The translations under genes were made by a program, and so were the position numbers. The notes below the pieces were generated by a model. That model was given only the letters and a program-made list of their open reading frames with translations. It was not told where the DNA came from and searched no databases. 64,000 bases of DNA, from assembly GCA_021397835.1 (NCBI GenBank), contig JAJFZO010000609.1, positions 12,464,001 to 12,528,000 of the forward strand, in the 5' to 3' direction. Source of the DNA: Moringa oleifera. Its lineage: Eukaryota > Streptophyta > Magnoliopsida > Brassicales > Moringaceae. This document shows positions 18,010-31,300 of this stretch, in pieces (the stretch's first letter is position 1; every line of letters begins with the position of its first letter).

Positions 18010-21000
18010 TGCATTTCTCTTTAAACTTGAAGGGTTTGGAGGTACTTAGCCCTTGGTTTATGTCCTGGATGGAGCCATAGGCTACCCAAACTATGACCAG
18101 GCAAAGTTCAGAAGCTGGGGAGCCAACCACCTGAGTGACAGTGGTTTGATGTTGTTATAAGAAATGTGCATTTCTACAGGGACGTAGACTGACATGGGTT
18201 AGTGCCCAGTGGCTCCTGGAAAGGCAAGTACATTATTGAAAAAAGGTAATGCCATGGCAAGAGCTTTTTTCACCACCATGTAAACTGTTCTCCACGTTAG
18301 CCTTAACAAGTTGATACTAAACTTCATGTTCTTCTTACCAATTCTCACTAGGTACTCCTTTGTCACGAACTCGGATTCAGGCCATTTCATGGCAGCCTCG
18401 GATTCAACTGCGTTGAGCACAGGTTGCACGAGTACCATAACTGTAAAGCTTCATGTTTTTGTTTCTATGGATTTTTGATATGCTTACTATATTTCAAGTT
18501 GTTGGGACATATGTTGTCATTATTGTTTTTGGACTATAAGCAATATATTATTGTAATATATATAATTTTTAGTAAATTTAAAAATTAATTATTTAAATAT
18601 TATATTTAATTTTTTAAAAATGTTAGTTAAATCGACATCACAAAGTTTTATAAAAAAATAATTGACAAAATTTATATAAAAATTATTTAAATTTTATTAC
18701 CTTACATGTGTCATGTTATGAAAATAGATATGATATTAGTAATTTCATTGAATGCAGATATTTTTAATACTTAAGACACGATATATATTTGTAAGGATGA
18801 CATTATGTATTTTTATCATATAAAAAAGTTAAATGTCACCATCATTTAAGTTTACATGTGTATGTTTTTTATTTTTATTATTATATTATATTTTTTAATT
18901 TTTTAATTTATTAATTATGATTTTTTTATATATTTTTGAAAGTTTAATAAAAACGTGTTGGTTACATGCATCCTCAGTAACAAATATATATTTATTGATC
19001 CTATGATAATACCAATAGAGAGTTATAATACCATTAAAAAGCAAACTTGATATCTTGCTAAAAGAATCAAAACAATACATGACAAGGGTTTTGTAATGCT
19101 TCCCTACAATATCAAAGTAAATAGAAACAAAATTTTAATAACATTTATATTTTTAAACATCATGATTAGTGAAATTGCATTTGACAATGTTGATCATTGT
19201 GAAGTCTGATTTATATCGATACAAGGTATTTGATCATTTGAAGCATAATGATCCTTGTGATATGATAAATCTAATAAAAAAAATTTAAATACTATATTTA
19301 TAATTATATATGACATTGTTTAATCTTTTAATTATTGCTTTTAAAATATATGTAACGGTTCTCATGCTTGATATTTTAAAAAATTGTTAAAAATTTTATC
19401 ATTTTTTATAATGTAATACAAGTTTGCATTTTTTATTAATTTTTATTTTTAATTTATATATTTAGTTTTTAAAAATTTTAACATATTTTTTATTTTCAAT
19501 TGTATTGAATAAAATACATATTAGATAATAATTATTCATCAACGGCCGTTATATTAAATAATAATTTTTGTAACCGTTATCTAATATACACGTAATTATT
19601 AAAAAATAATATTTTTGATGATGATTTTTTATCATCATCATTTTTAATCAAAATTTTTATTGTTGTTATATTAAACATCAATTTTCTAATCATAAAAAAA
19701 ATTATGGGAAAAAAAATCTGTTTTACTATGGTGCGTTTTCGCATTTTGGTTTTATGAAGGTTAGCAGGAAATGCAAGTGAAATCGAAAGGCTCCAACTAG
19801 GTGCACCACGATTAAGACATTGGCTACGTTGATCAACCAGAAAGTCTAGTAGAATCCGAAGCCAGTCAGTGTCATTGCCTGGTGCATTGTTCCCAAAAGC
19901 AGCACTGCCAAGGCAACCAGACAGCAAGTACAAGAGATTGTCGATGAAGATATGCCTATCATGTTAGCCTTCTTCGATCATCACTTTGTTTTCTGGTTCT
20001 GTTTACCTCATTGTGTCCTGAGAATTCACACCCCAAAGGAGGTTTACACACTACAGAACCAAGAATGAGTTCAACAGTGAGTAATATAACCGAACGAAGT
20101 GAATATTCATAAAGAAGCCATGTGCTGTTTTACTTGGATTTTGATCAAAACCTGAGAATATGCACAGGCAAAAGCCACATGGCCTACTGCTCTGAACGTT
20201 CTACAAGTTTTATCTGCAGCCGTAATGCCCACCTCGATGTCAACTCCGGTCAAAGCGGTTTCTTCTACCTTGCCCTGTTTGATAACACAGACGCTCTTCT
20301 TCAATACTGTGGCTTAATTAGCCACGTTAAGATGCCATTTGGCTAATGGATATTACCTGAGATGACCTTTGCAAAGGCAAGTCCTATGCCAATGAAAGCT
20401 TACCCAAAGGACAAGATTGCTGCGAGGAGAGAGCCAAGACGACTGGTGAAAGTTAGGGATCTGAGAGACAGAGATTTCCAGGATACCCAGAGAAAATGAT
20501 GTACGGATTGTTGGAGAACTTGCAGGAAGCTGCATGGCCTTTCTCGCGGAAACAGTTGGATTTGTGAATAGGTATGGTTTTAGTAACGCAATAGAGTACT
20601 AAACCTGGCAGTTCTTATCAGTATGAATAATGCACGTACGCCACGCTCTTTGATGCTGTGATTGTGTAGCCTACCATCATCCCACTCTGCAAGCCGTATT
20701 GCAACAACCCACAAGCCTTGTACCTCTTTCCACCTAATAATTCATGAAATTAAAAAACAGAAAAAGAAGTATAGTACTGTAAATTTAGCGTAAACATGAA
20801 TGACTCTGGAGAATTTTACCCAAGTAGCTTTTTTGACAGCCTCCATGTAGGAAGGGTTTCTCTTGCCAGTAACGGGGTCTCTGGAGGTCGGTAACAATCT
20901 GCCAAGAGGCAAGAAGTGTAAAAGGAGATGATCGAGATGATGAGGAGAGTGACGACACCAATGATCCATCCAAGCTGAGCCATGCCCCAGGCCAGCGACA

Positions 21001-22110
21001 GAATCCAAAGAGCCTATGATCACAGTGATTATGTGGGCGCTTGCAGTCCACATGGTCCCGGCACGAGTTGGTGCATACTCTTAGATCATACAACAGGATT
21101 GAACGCTTTTCGCCTCTAAGTCTCATCTGAGTCTAGAGGGTAATATGATAAAGTGAAAGATAAAAAGTATTCATTTTGAGGGCAATTACAAGAGCATTGC
21201 ATGCCCCCCAGGATGAGAGATTGACAAAGCAAACCCTAGATGCATATGGCAAGAAAAGCTTTGATATATAAATTTGGTAATGGCATAAACAATATGGAGG
21301 TGAAGCTTATTTCTTCACGGCAAGACAGTCCTTTCTTTCTTTTACCAAATATGAGAGAAATCAATTAACTCTGATTTAATTAATTTTATGCAAATGGGTA
21401 CAAATATGTACAAACACAACAAGGGAACAAACCCAGAGACTGCTTCAGTAGCCATTGACTACTTGCAGTTCATCTGGGTGCACTGAAACCTAATGAGACA
21501 GGCGAAATTAGCAGACACTTGAAGCTGAGTATGCCCCATAGAGAAGTAAGGTAGAGGTGGTGGGGTCAAGTAGGTTGACTTGCATATATCGATTTAATGT
21601 CTTTCAATGAATGAATTAATTAGTAACACGCACATTGACTTGGCTGCATCCGCACCTTTGTCCTTCGCAGCACTAAAGGGTTCTCTTTTTCACTAATTTT
21701 CTGATGAACGGGAAAAAGGAATCTAAGCCGATTTTTCCATGTTACTTTCTTGAAATTTCAGGAAAAACCAAAACAGAAGTCTACGAGTATGGTGAAAGAG
21801 CATGCTGAAAGTAGACTAAAACTGCGACAAGAAACAACAAAACTCAAGTCGGTAAAAAGCAAACAAAAGCCTTGATTATCAGAATACAGTAATTCTTTTA
21901 TGATCAGAGTCCATAATCATACACATGCAAGCACGCATGACACTATCAATTTTAAAATGTGAAACAGAGACAGAGAAGAGAGAGGGGGGGATGAGTATCA
22001 GTTCTTATGGGTTTGACATCATCGTCGAACTCTGTGTGGATAACTTTGCGATGATCAAAAGAATATTCACTTACCTGAGGCTGAAACTGTTGATCCATGG
22101 GGAAGGCCAT
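18010..22110 (-). pseudogene. Amino acid permease (AAP family) pseudogene
   Basis: Pieces of an AAP proton/amino-acid symporter (AAAP family) appear in the correct order on the minus strand: a possible first exon 22110-22075 (MAFPMDQQFQPQ, good GT donor); 21060-20815 (MWTASAHIITVIIGS, then SLAWGMAQLGWIIG, DPVTGKRNPSYMEAVKK); 20735-20520 (GYTITASKS, SNCFREKGH); 20520-20355 (LGILEISVSQIPNFHQSSW); 20304-20140 (TALTGVDIEVGITAADK); 19990-19735 (AAFGNNAPGN, FWLINVANVLIVVHLVGA); 18440-18010 (MKWPESEFVTKEY, LPFFNNVLAFPG, VYVPVEM). Lesions include several frameshifts in the first large exon, before LGILEI, in the HQSSWLSP region and after NNAPGN, plus stops at 20400-20402, 19964-19966 and 18199-18201. 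Exon order and several splice signals survive, so it decayed in place and is not a retrocopy. It cannot encode a working transporter. Confidence 0.88.
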
Positions 22111-23627
22111 ATGCATTCTGGTTCTGCTTTACTCTATACTTGGTCTAACTTATTCTTTCTATAACAGAGGAGTGTGGCAACAACAGGGGATATTTAAAGG
22201 CTTGTCTGCCTGATATTTATGTGTCTAGTTATTTTGAATACAGGTAGGTGGCCCTTTGGAAAACCAATCTTTGGAAAAGCTACCTGTATACCATATTATG
22301 GTATGGGATTGCCCCATTCGCATTTCATATTACATATAAACTCCATCTGGTGTTAACAAAAGCAGGTACCTGTCCTGAAATTGTGAGAGTAAGAATCCAA
22401 TGGAAGTGCCCAAGAGGTGAGGGGCAGGTAGAGATTTCTCCTTTTTGATCTTGAGATGGTTGGCTGTACTTAGGGGTCCTTTCCCTCTCTTTTATGCAAT
22501 TCTTCAGAGGGTGCAGTTCTGTAAGTGATGTTTAATTCTCTTTTTGGGTTCAATGAGGTTCTTCTAGAAGCTTGTTGTTACTACCAATTCAGCTGGCCAA
22601 TTGGTTTTCAGAAACCAGGGAAAGCATAATCTCTGAGGGAGAAATTGAAGATAAGACAGATTTAAACCAGACTAATTGTATGATTATGCTGATTCTTGAT
22701 TTTCTTCTCTAGCAGATTCCAATTGGACCCACCAAAGACTTGTACTGGTTTCTTTTATCTACTTGAGCTGAAAGAAAAAGGCTAATGTGATGTCGAAAAT
22801 CCATGTAGTGATGATGATAATTACAACTTCAGGAATGTCCAATTGAAAGCATCTGAAAGTAATCATATCAGTAAATGTGACACAACTATAGAAGAAAGGG
22901 CCCACAAGAAAGTTAATTGGGTGCAAAGGAAGACAGTAATTTGAAGGTGCAAAGCAAGCCCACATCCGTGGTGGAAGGGAACCACAGTTTCCCAAGAGAA
23001 ACTATTCTTTTAAGGCCGGTATTTGATGCAAATCAAACAAGCTGGCCCTGAAGAAGCAGGAGTTTAACTCTTTAACAAAGGCTGGCCAATCAAGCAGATA
23101 TTTGGAAGCATGAGTGGAACTTTCAACTAACTGGAGCACTAGCCCTGAACACTACCCTGCAATTCTCCTATGTCCAGGATCCTTGTAACCTCATTTGGTA
23201 GAAATGGAGGTCGCATTATACCTTTAGGCTAAGCAAAACATCTTGCTACTTACACAGTGTTCCAATGTTAGTGAGGAAAACATAGGAACACTTGGGATGA
23301 CTACAAGAAACCATGATTCTCTGAATGGAATAGTAACATTCTTGGACAAATCATATCCCCTAAAGATTAACAATGGCTGGTTGTTTTTAATTTAAGTCCT
23401 ACTCCCATATCTAATCCAAAGAAAAGGAAAGAGTTAAACAAGGGACAAAAAAGCACCAAGACCCAAAAAGGGACAGTGCCAAAAGAAAATTCCAAATTTA
23501 GATTTGATATAACAATGAAAACAGGGGAACTTCCATTTAAAAATACTCAGCATTCAATGAAGAGCAAGGCCCCGAAAGACAGAAAACTCAGCTTATTGCC
23601 CAAAGTGATAAACTTTTGCTGCTTGGT
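22111..23627. other. Intergenic region between the permease pseudogene and TIM17
   Basis: Mixed-composition DNA holding the former promoter of the AAP pseudogene and the 3' UTR of TIM17 (transcribed right to left, stop at 23628). The reading frames are short and have no recognisable homology. I see no repeats with clear boundaries. Confidence 0.6.
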
Positions 23628-24341
23628 TCACTTGTACTCGAATGATGGCACGGGAGGAGCCTCAAAACTCTCCAAAACCTGAGTTTTGGTTTCACTGGTG
23701 GTTACAGACTCTTCTTTCTTTCCACGACCAAAAAGCCCTCCAAACCATGATGAGGAAGACTGTGATGATGATGCAGAAGAAGATGATGATGGCACTGATG
23801 AAGATGGGTCCTGTCTAAAATTCTCAATTGGTGAAGGAGTTTGATTCGGCAACTGCCCCATTGGGAGTCCAGGTATCCCCGCTGAATTGGCTGTTGGCTC
23901 TTCCATCATGGGGATCTGTTGTTGTGCACTAAGAACCTTATTCAACATTATGCCAGCTCCTTCAATCAAAGCAAGCAATATTCCACCGAATAACGCTGAT
24001 CTGGAAGCTGGACCTAATCCCTGACGCATTGAAAGAAATCCTCCAGTGGCAGCACCAGCTATTATTGAGTTCCATGGATCTTCTTTCTGTCTAATGTAAA
24101 CCATTGTGCAGTCAAATGTGGAAAAGAGGCCACCCCAAACTGCAAAACTGCCACCAACACGAGGGGCATTCATGCGTACAGCTTGTGTGCCTCCAGTCAA
24201 GCGTGCACCTTTAGGGGAGTTATAGATGCCTTTCAAGAAGTGGAAAGCAGTGCCTCCAACAGCACCCATCCCAAATGCGCCTCCAACATCATCAAGAATA
24301 CGATCAGGGCAAGGCTCTCGAGAGGTCTCTGGGGTCCCCAT
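23628..24341 (-). CDS. TIM17: Mitochondrial inner-membrane translocase subunit TIM17
   Basis: Subunit of the TIM23 presequence translocase, which moves matrix-targeted precursors across the mitochondrial inner membrane. Single uninterrupted coding exon of 237 aa, close to the 218-243 aa of Arabidopsis TIM17-1 and TIM17-2. The N-terminus carries the family's CPDRILDDVGGAF stretch. Residues 15-135 form the Tim17/Tim22/Tim23 domain with four hydrophobic segments. The PRAT signature is visible as R84, D88, then A95-G96 and G100 (RQKEDPWNSIIAGAATG). The C-terminal tail is plant-like: Pro/Met/Gln-rich, then Ser-rich (about 180-205), then WFGGLFGRGKK. A GTACGT donor in the leader suggests a 5' UTR intron. 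Confidence 0.95.
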   Translation of the reverse strand: MGTPETSREPCPDRILDDVGGAFGMGAVGGTAFHFLKGIYNSPKGARLTGGTQAVRMNAPRVGGSFAVWGGLFSTFDCTMVYIRQKEDPWNSIIAGAATGGFLSMRQGLGPASRSALFGGILLALIEGAGIMLNKVLSAQQQIPMMEEPTANSAGIPGLPMGQLPNQTPSPIENFRQDPSSSVPSSSSSASSSQSSSSWFGGLFGRGKKEESVTTSETKTQVLESFEAPPVPSFEYK

Positions 24342-24345
24342 GAAA

Positions 24346-25418
24346 CTTAATGAGGAGAAATCGTAGAGTGAAGTTTAGAAAATTACAGAGGTTGATTTCC
24401 AGAACATAAAGAAGAGGATCACTAATTTTGATTGAGACTATGACAACGGCCCGGAAACTGAATTATGACAAGAACCCTGATGTTGAGAGAGGAAGAAAGG
24501 GACTAAGTAAGCAAACATGCATTGCATGTTTAATAAGAAAAAGGCTGAATGATACTAGTGCATTTACTTTCATAACAGAAATATCAGATATCATAACAGA
24601 ATACATGTTAAAAGTCACCAATCAAAATCAATTGCATCCATAATCTGTACATCTCTTCTCCTATATCACTACAAAAAGGAAAATAAAAAGAACAACGCAT
24701 AAATTACAAGTATATCAATCAATTATAATTGCATGAAAAACTCATTCCTTTTGCTAATGTTATTGCCTAAACTTATTTATCAAGTCACAGTAAACAGTCA
24801 GAGATACTAGTTTATAATTAGCTTCAAAAGAGCATGAGTTCAATGCCTCTTCACACATCAAAGACATGCTTTTCAAGCAAAAACTTTCAAGAGATATTCC
24901 ATCTGAACTGCAGCCCAACAACTCAAATCAAGAGAAGGCAGTTTATGGATGACATTTCAATTAAAAAGAATCATTCCTGCCAAACTGAAGCTCAATATTC
25001 TGGAAAACGCTTATAAGCCAGAACAAAAATGCTAAACAATAACAAGCATGCAGCACACAACCATACACATGAGAGAACTACAACAGAACGTTTAATTGAT
25101 GAGAAACCACAGGAACGAGCAGAAAATCTAAGGCACAAAAATCTGTTTTCTTAAATTGACATTCAAATCTGATAACAGAGAGAGAAACGAAAGAGAACTG
25201 ACTTCGGCATGAAATCCCAGCAAATCGACATCGACAAGTAATATAAGAAATTAATTTGTGCATCTCGTTACTCAGAAAGTCAAAAAGAAGAGTGAGGATT
25301 CAAAAAATAATCTTCTTTTCCTATTCTTACAAATTTCTTAGCGACCAAGCAGAACTATTCCCCCCCTGACGTTCCTGCACTATCTCATCGACCTAAACGA
25401 ACAACAAAGCAGACGTAC
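24346..25418 (-). other. Probable 5' UTR intron of TIM17
   Basis: On the minus strand a strong donor (GAAAG followed by GTACGTC) lies at 25419/25418. A pyrimidine-rich acceptor (tttctcctcattaag) ends at 24346, four bases upstream of the ATG. The 1073 bp between contain no supported coding sequence. A leader intron fits the intronless CDS, but the exact acceptor is inferred and another AG nearby could be used. Confidence 0.5.
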
Positions 25419-25419
25419 C

Positions 25420-26733
25420 TTTCAGGGAACCTGCGCCTCGATCACACGCCACAGACGCAAACACATGCCAACTGAAATGACAATATAGGGTTTCAGGCTT
25501 CTGCCTTCTTGGCTTGTCGACAGCACGTGCTATACTTTAATGTTTTATTCGTAATTGACCCTTAATTTTAATGTGTTTCGCGTATGGATCTTAGTTTTGT
25601 TATTTCTATAAATGCCCAACATGATCTTGTTAGTTTGTAATTGTATCCATCATATAAGCACGTGGTGGCAAATCATGTTGTCTTCTTCATTAATAAATTT
25701 GAATAAAGATTCATAAATGCTATATTTTACCCTATATTTCACATTGAGTACATATTTCTTGATTAGATATACTATAAATTTTATTTGTTTATTAATATAT
25801 AAAATACTGTTTAAAAATTTATTAAGAAATCATGTTTATTTCTAAAAATCATAAAAGATGTCAATTGAAAAAAAAATAAAAAATCAAGGGATTAAGACAA
25901 CAGAGAGAGACCTAAAATCATAATAAATATGGTTGGTGAGATAATCATAAATAAGAATTAATAAATAATATCGGTAAGGAAAATCAAATTGTTTGAAACA
26001 AGAAACTATTCACTCTTATAAATAGGTAAATTGTGTATGCTCTCATATATCTCAAGAAATACCCACTCAATAAAAAGTTTTTAAGTCTTCCAGTAGCTTA
26101 ATTTCTACAATTTTCGCTACCAACTTATAAAACTTTGTACTACCAATTTTTAATATTTTTATAAATATCTACAACACTTTACGTATTATAAATTAATCGA
26201 TTAATTTTTTATAAAATTAAATCTTGAATCCAATAAAATTGTGTGATAATAAATAAAATGGTCAATATCAATCTTACAAGAAGTAAGATCACTCTACGAT
26301 TTTGAGTATCAATAATAAATATTTTTTTACTTTAATTAATATTTTAAAAATTTAAAACTAATATGAGAAAAAGAAAGATAGATTCAGGTACAAGCCAAGC
26401 TGTGCATATGCAATTCAAGAACTTATTATACAAACTAAGACTAATCAGTCTGATATTAGATAGAAACCAACCCTCAGACAGCAATGGAAATCATAGGATT
26501 CTCAAAGCTTACATGAAGACAAGACAAAAGCAAAGGGTATTTAATTTGCTATTGAGATTGCTCCACTATAAGGATCCCAAGTTTCTCCACTTGAAGAGTG
26601 CTGCCTTATCTTCCTCCTGCTTCCACCGCAGAATCAAGTGGTGTCTTTTCTTGGTCACTGCTACCAACTGAAATCACCCCAGTCCTTATGATACAAGTTT
26701 CAAGCTGGAAAGCTAAAAGAAAATAGAAAATTC
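25420..26733. other. Leader and promoter of TIM17, then AT-rich intergenic DNA
   Basis: The TIM17 leader and promoter lie at about 25420-25700, with CACGTG cores at 25524-25529 and near 25660. Beyond is AT-rich DNA without gene-like frames, followed by the 3' UTR of the Aux/IAA gene, which stops at 26734. Nothing else could be identified. Confidence 0.55.
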
Positions 26734-28333
26734 TCAGGAAGCAAACTCACTCCCTGTGGTGGAAAGCTCAGAGCTCTTCAACACTCGTAGTCTCTTCGCC
26801 GTAGAAATAAACATGCTGCAGGAAAATTGACTCTCTAGAATGAGAACAATATCAAAAAGCATAAAAAACAGATGGATTATAAGAACGTTTGATGAATTAC
26901 AAGCAATAGCTGAGACTAACTACCAGATGCAAAATCATAAGAAAAATATGAGAATTTGACAATTTGATTGCCGACCCTTTTGTGAAAACCGACCATAGGG
27001 CATGCTTTGTCTTAAATTTCTTGAACATAAAGCTCTTGAATGTTAGCTTGTTGTGATGAATAGACGGGTATAGCACTGAGAGAAAGTGCTTACTGCCATG
27101 GGACATCTCCAACAAGCATTCTGTCTCCTTCATTGTCCTCATAAACTAGAGTATATTCTCCATTTCTTCCTAATGAGCTTCTGGTTGCATTTTCTTCCTT
27201 CAGCTTGTTTCCATCAGCAGAGCAATCTCTTTGAGCTGAAATTAGTGGATAAAAGTGCAACTAAATAAGGACAAAGTACAACAGGGAAAGGGAATTAGCC
27301 TGGATTGTATAGAAACCCAAAAAAAGGAAGTATACACTGAGAAATCAATGAAAACAGTTTAATATGATTGTGTAGATAATTACCTGCAAGAAGGCCACTG
27401 AAGAGTTTATCTATGGCAAAGGAGAGTTCCCCATAGCTGCTACAGGCACTGAGGTTTACTTTCCTTCCAATGGGGACTCCTTCCATGTTGATCTTTACAA
27501 ACAACTGATCTTTCGAGCTGTCGTATTTTCCAGCTCTCTCCTCATTCAGAGATTTGTTAGCTGATTCAGAAGCCATCTTTGACGGGCTGCTGCTTGCTAG
27601 ATTTTTCCTGAATGATCGAACGGGAGGCCATCCCACAGCCACAGCAGGTGAAGTTCTGCTTGTTTTGAGATTACAGTCAGACAAGCAGATAAGGGAAGAG
27701 CCAGAATGGTTAGCTATTCTGATCAGTAAGCAAACTGCATAACAAGTTTTTTTTCTTTTTAACTCTAGTTACTAGCTCAAGATTGTAAATTTGAATCTGT
27801 GTGAAGCATTTGACTAAATATTTTTTTTCTAACACATGAAAGTAATTATTTTAGAGAAAACGAAGAAAGAAAAGGCATGACAACCTTATATTAGAGCTCT
27901 TGGTCTCGATTGTATTTTGAGGACTAGAACATGCCACTCTAGACCTGGATAGCTGTGAGCAGTGCTCACGCATGCCTCCCAATTTCTGGGAGATCAACTG
28001 GTTTTGAAGAAATGAAGGCCTTGACTGCAATATCTCTTTCTGGGTCTCCCTCTTAGTAGCGGAGGGTGGCATAGACCCACAAGACCACGGAATAGAGTTA
28101 AGCCTTTGGCATTGATTATTGGTACTGCTCGTCAACCAAGTTTTGTCTGCTATATTTGCTTCAACTGTCTGTTGAAATACTCTCTTGGCTCCATGAGTGT
28201 TGTTGTTGTTATAGCCATGGAATTGTCCAGGAGGACCAAGCCTGAGCTCCAACTTTTTATCTTCTGATACTTCATCGCCTACAGGCCAGTCTTGGTCTTC
28301 AGGAATGAAATCAAGCGACTGGCTGTATTCCAT
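26734..28333 (-). CDS. IAA26-like: Aux/IAA transcriptional repressor, IAA18/IAA26 group
   Basis: Auxin co-receptor and repressor of ARF transcription factors, nuclear. Four exons: 28333-27885, 27658-27384, 27235-27094, 26815-26734; 315 aa, longer than the roughly 267-269 aa of Arabidopsis IAA18/IAA26 because of a long region between domains I and II. Domain I is KLELRLGPPG (EAR motif LELRL at 28-32), the variant typical of this subgroup. Domain II degron VGWPPVRSFR begins at about 158 and is intact, so TIR1/AFB-dependent turnover is expected. The PB1 domain (III/IV) spans about 200-305, with FVKINMEGVPIGRKV (invariant Lys) and DNEGDRMLVGDVPW (acidic OPCA motif), then basic AKRLRVLK. Splice phases close exactly. 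Leader splice signals (donor near 28443, acceptor ending near 28341) suggest a small 5' UTR intron. Confidence 0.94.
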
Positions 28334-31300
28334 CTATGCTCTGCAAGTGAAAGGAAACAAAAAGGATCTAGTTGGTAATTGAAAAGAATTCTCTGAGAAA
28401 ATGAGTTTCTGGTGGAGAGAGCAAACAAGAATCTGGAAGGTACCTTAGCTCAAACACAAGAAATGGAAGATAAACCTTTTTGCAGAAACTTGTTTTAACT
28501 CAAAACCCAGCAACAACAGCATCAGAATTCTCTCTAAGTCAATTACGTCCAAGTCTCAAACTTTCCTGAGAAAATGAAACCCAAACGCTATTCACACTCC
28601 TCCATGACCTACACTACCTTGAGAAAAAAGCCTGGTGAGATGTTGTATAAGCTTGTTGTCAGGATATATAGCAAAAGCAGTCGAAGTATAGACCAACAAG
28701 AGAAAAATGCAGGGGAGATTCGTTGGCTTGAAACCACTCTAAAAATGGAAATTAATGGAGATCTACGATGCTGTGCTATCTTCATAGGTTGGCCTTTGTG
28801 GTCACATTACTTGCTATACAACAAATGACTAGACCAACACCATAGCTGTTTTCTCTTGAAGAAGCAAATAAATATTGGCTCCCATAATGCTCCTTTGCGC
28901 ATGAGTACTTAACCAATGATCTAACTGATTTTTTGGCTGAATGACAGTAAGAAGACATGGCTTTTTACTTGTAGTTCTCTTTCTGTATGGCACCCAAAAT
29001 CTTAATTAATTAAGGAATATAGCAATAACTCATATAATTTACTCAGTAGGCAAGGTCATCTGTTTATTATTAGCAAATCAAACTGTGCAAAAGCTTAAAG
29101 AGAGTGGGATCTTTGTGTTCATTTTTATGAAATATGTTAATGTGTCAATATTAAATAGATTTATATATTATCGTAATTAAATTATATTTAAAATTAATAT
29201 AAAAAAATATACAATGCATGTAAAATAAGTTACTTCAATCTCTTGCAAATCATTTTATAAGTCATTTCTAAGAAATTTAATATCACTTCTTTTTTTTAGT
29301 TTTGTTAATCTTGTTAAGGAAGATTTAAGTTTATATGTTTCAATAAATCGATATCAGATCATAGAATTATAATATTTTATAAAATAATTCTCTAAACTAT
29401 TATGTTTTCAATGAAATCTATTGTATTAGAACTTTCAATACATTTAAAGAGAAAGTAAATTTGATATAAAATGAGATTATATTCCAACAAAATGATACCA
29501 AAATTTTCATCAGGTTTGAAGAGGAAGCATATGAAATTGAAAACGTGGTGCATCTCTCTCTTTCTCTCTTGTGCGGATCTTAAGTGACTAGGGAAGCCCC
29601 ACTACAAAGTAAACCAAGTCAACTGCTCGTAAATGTCTCAAACACAAATGATGGTTCTCGAGTTTTTGGTGCTGCACTATCCATATCTAGATTACAATGA
29701 TCAATCAACTAAAGCTTCTACAGTAGAGCTAAAAGGGGGGTGATATCGATTTATATATATTGTCCATTTAATTTGTGCTACCAAATCTAGAAGAGAATAT
29801 TACAAGGCATGCAATTATATGTGTTGGATCCTTTGACAGCATCCATTGTTAACATCTTGACTGCTCTTGAGTATACTTAGGCATGCTTTTTTGAGATCTA
29901 ACCGCGTTTCATGGGTGGGTGGAGAAGCCTACTTTGTCAAGCGTTTTCACCTGTCAACTTGTTTTTCAATTTCTTTCTTCAGTTTTTTCAAATGGGGCAA
30001 TGGAGATGTTCAATGAACAATGAAGCAATGTATCAGGTCGTCGTCTTCATCATTAGCAGGAGCAACACTTTTGCTCTAATGGAGGACCCCTACATCCCAC
30101 TTATGCAGAGATATGATCCCATCGATGGCTGCGATGATAATTGAGGGCCAACTATACTTGAACCAAAGCTCTTTTCGGACCTTTTTGCTTTTTATCAATC
30201 TTTGCTTTTCTCTTCACTCTTTTGATTGTTATTATCATTGCAAGTTTGCCTCTAACCAACCAACCAACCAAACCAGACCAAGTCTCTTTTGCTTTCTTAT
30301 CATGAATAGCTAGCATGCCTGTTTTTGTTGCTCCATATTATGTAACATAAAGAGCACATGAAAATTTCTTTTAATTTTCATTTATCTACAAGATTAATCT
30401 TTGTGTTGTGGCACAACATATTGAGACCAAAAATATATGATAATTTGGCTTAATATCTTAACTTTTGCAATGAAATCACTGGTCGCCATAATTAATTCAT
30501 AATATATGTTTTAGCAAAAATGTTTAGAAGACATTATTTCCAAAATAATCATCTACAGTGTATCATTTTATAAGTTTTTAATGATGATTTTTTTTATCAA
30601 ATTGTCATTTGTTAAGTATTATCTATTTTATATTTTAAGATAATTAACAATTATATATAAATTCATCAATATTTAAAAATTAAAATTAAAATAAATAAAA
30701 AAAAATCAAGATTCAAACTCTAAAAACATTTCATGTCACATATATTTTAAAATTATAAAAATTTTTATTATAAAAAACTTTGGAAATAGGTGACATTTAG
30801 GATGCTATTGAATTAAATAATATCATATCCGTTCATACAAAATTCATATGTAAAAGAATTATATATTTTTAATAATTTTAAATTATTAAGCAAAAACGTG
30901 ACACCTCATCATCAGGAAGGATATATTCATCAAATTTGAGTATCGATGTGATCTGAACAACTGCTATTTGGGCAATTATTCATTGCACTTGTCATGATAT
31001 AGGAGGAAGGCTTGTGAAGCAAATTCCTTGCTATTTCCAAGTTACATTGTGGTTATGCATGGGATGATTAGCTGAAAGTAGAAGTGCTGGTGCCTGCTGT
31101 GGCTTCCATGATGGGTTACTTTTTAGGAACCTGGGCTTGTCTGGTCCCTACCTGGAGATTCTGCATCATGGCCACTGGCACACTCATCGCCCCACTTGAG
31201 TACCAGGCTGCTCTACCTTGAATCTGACACAACTTTACTTATTTGCACATTCATCTGAATTAAGGGAACCTTCAAGTCAAGATAGACCCTCTTTCATTCC

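Noticed and set aside
24428..24643. 71-aa frame upstream of TIM17 on the plus strand
   Set aside because: Lies in the probable leader intron of TIM17, antisense, with no similarity.
29911..30313. Two short frames (77 and 66 aa) between the Aux/IAA and HPt genes
   Set aside because: No domain, no splice context, low-complexity Phe-rich content typical of T-rich DNA.
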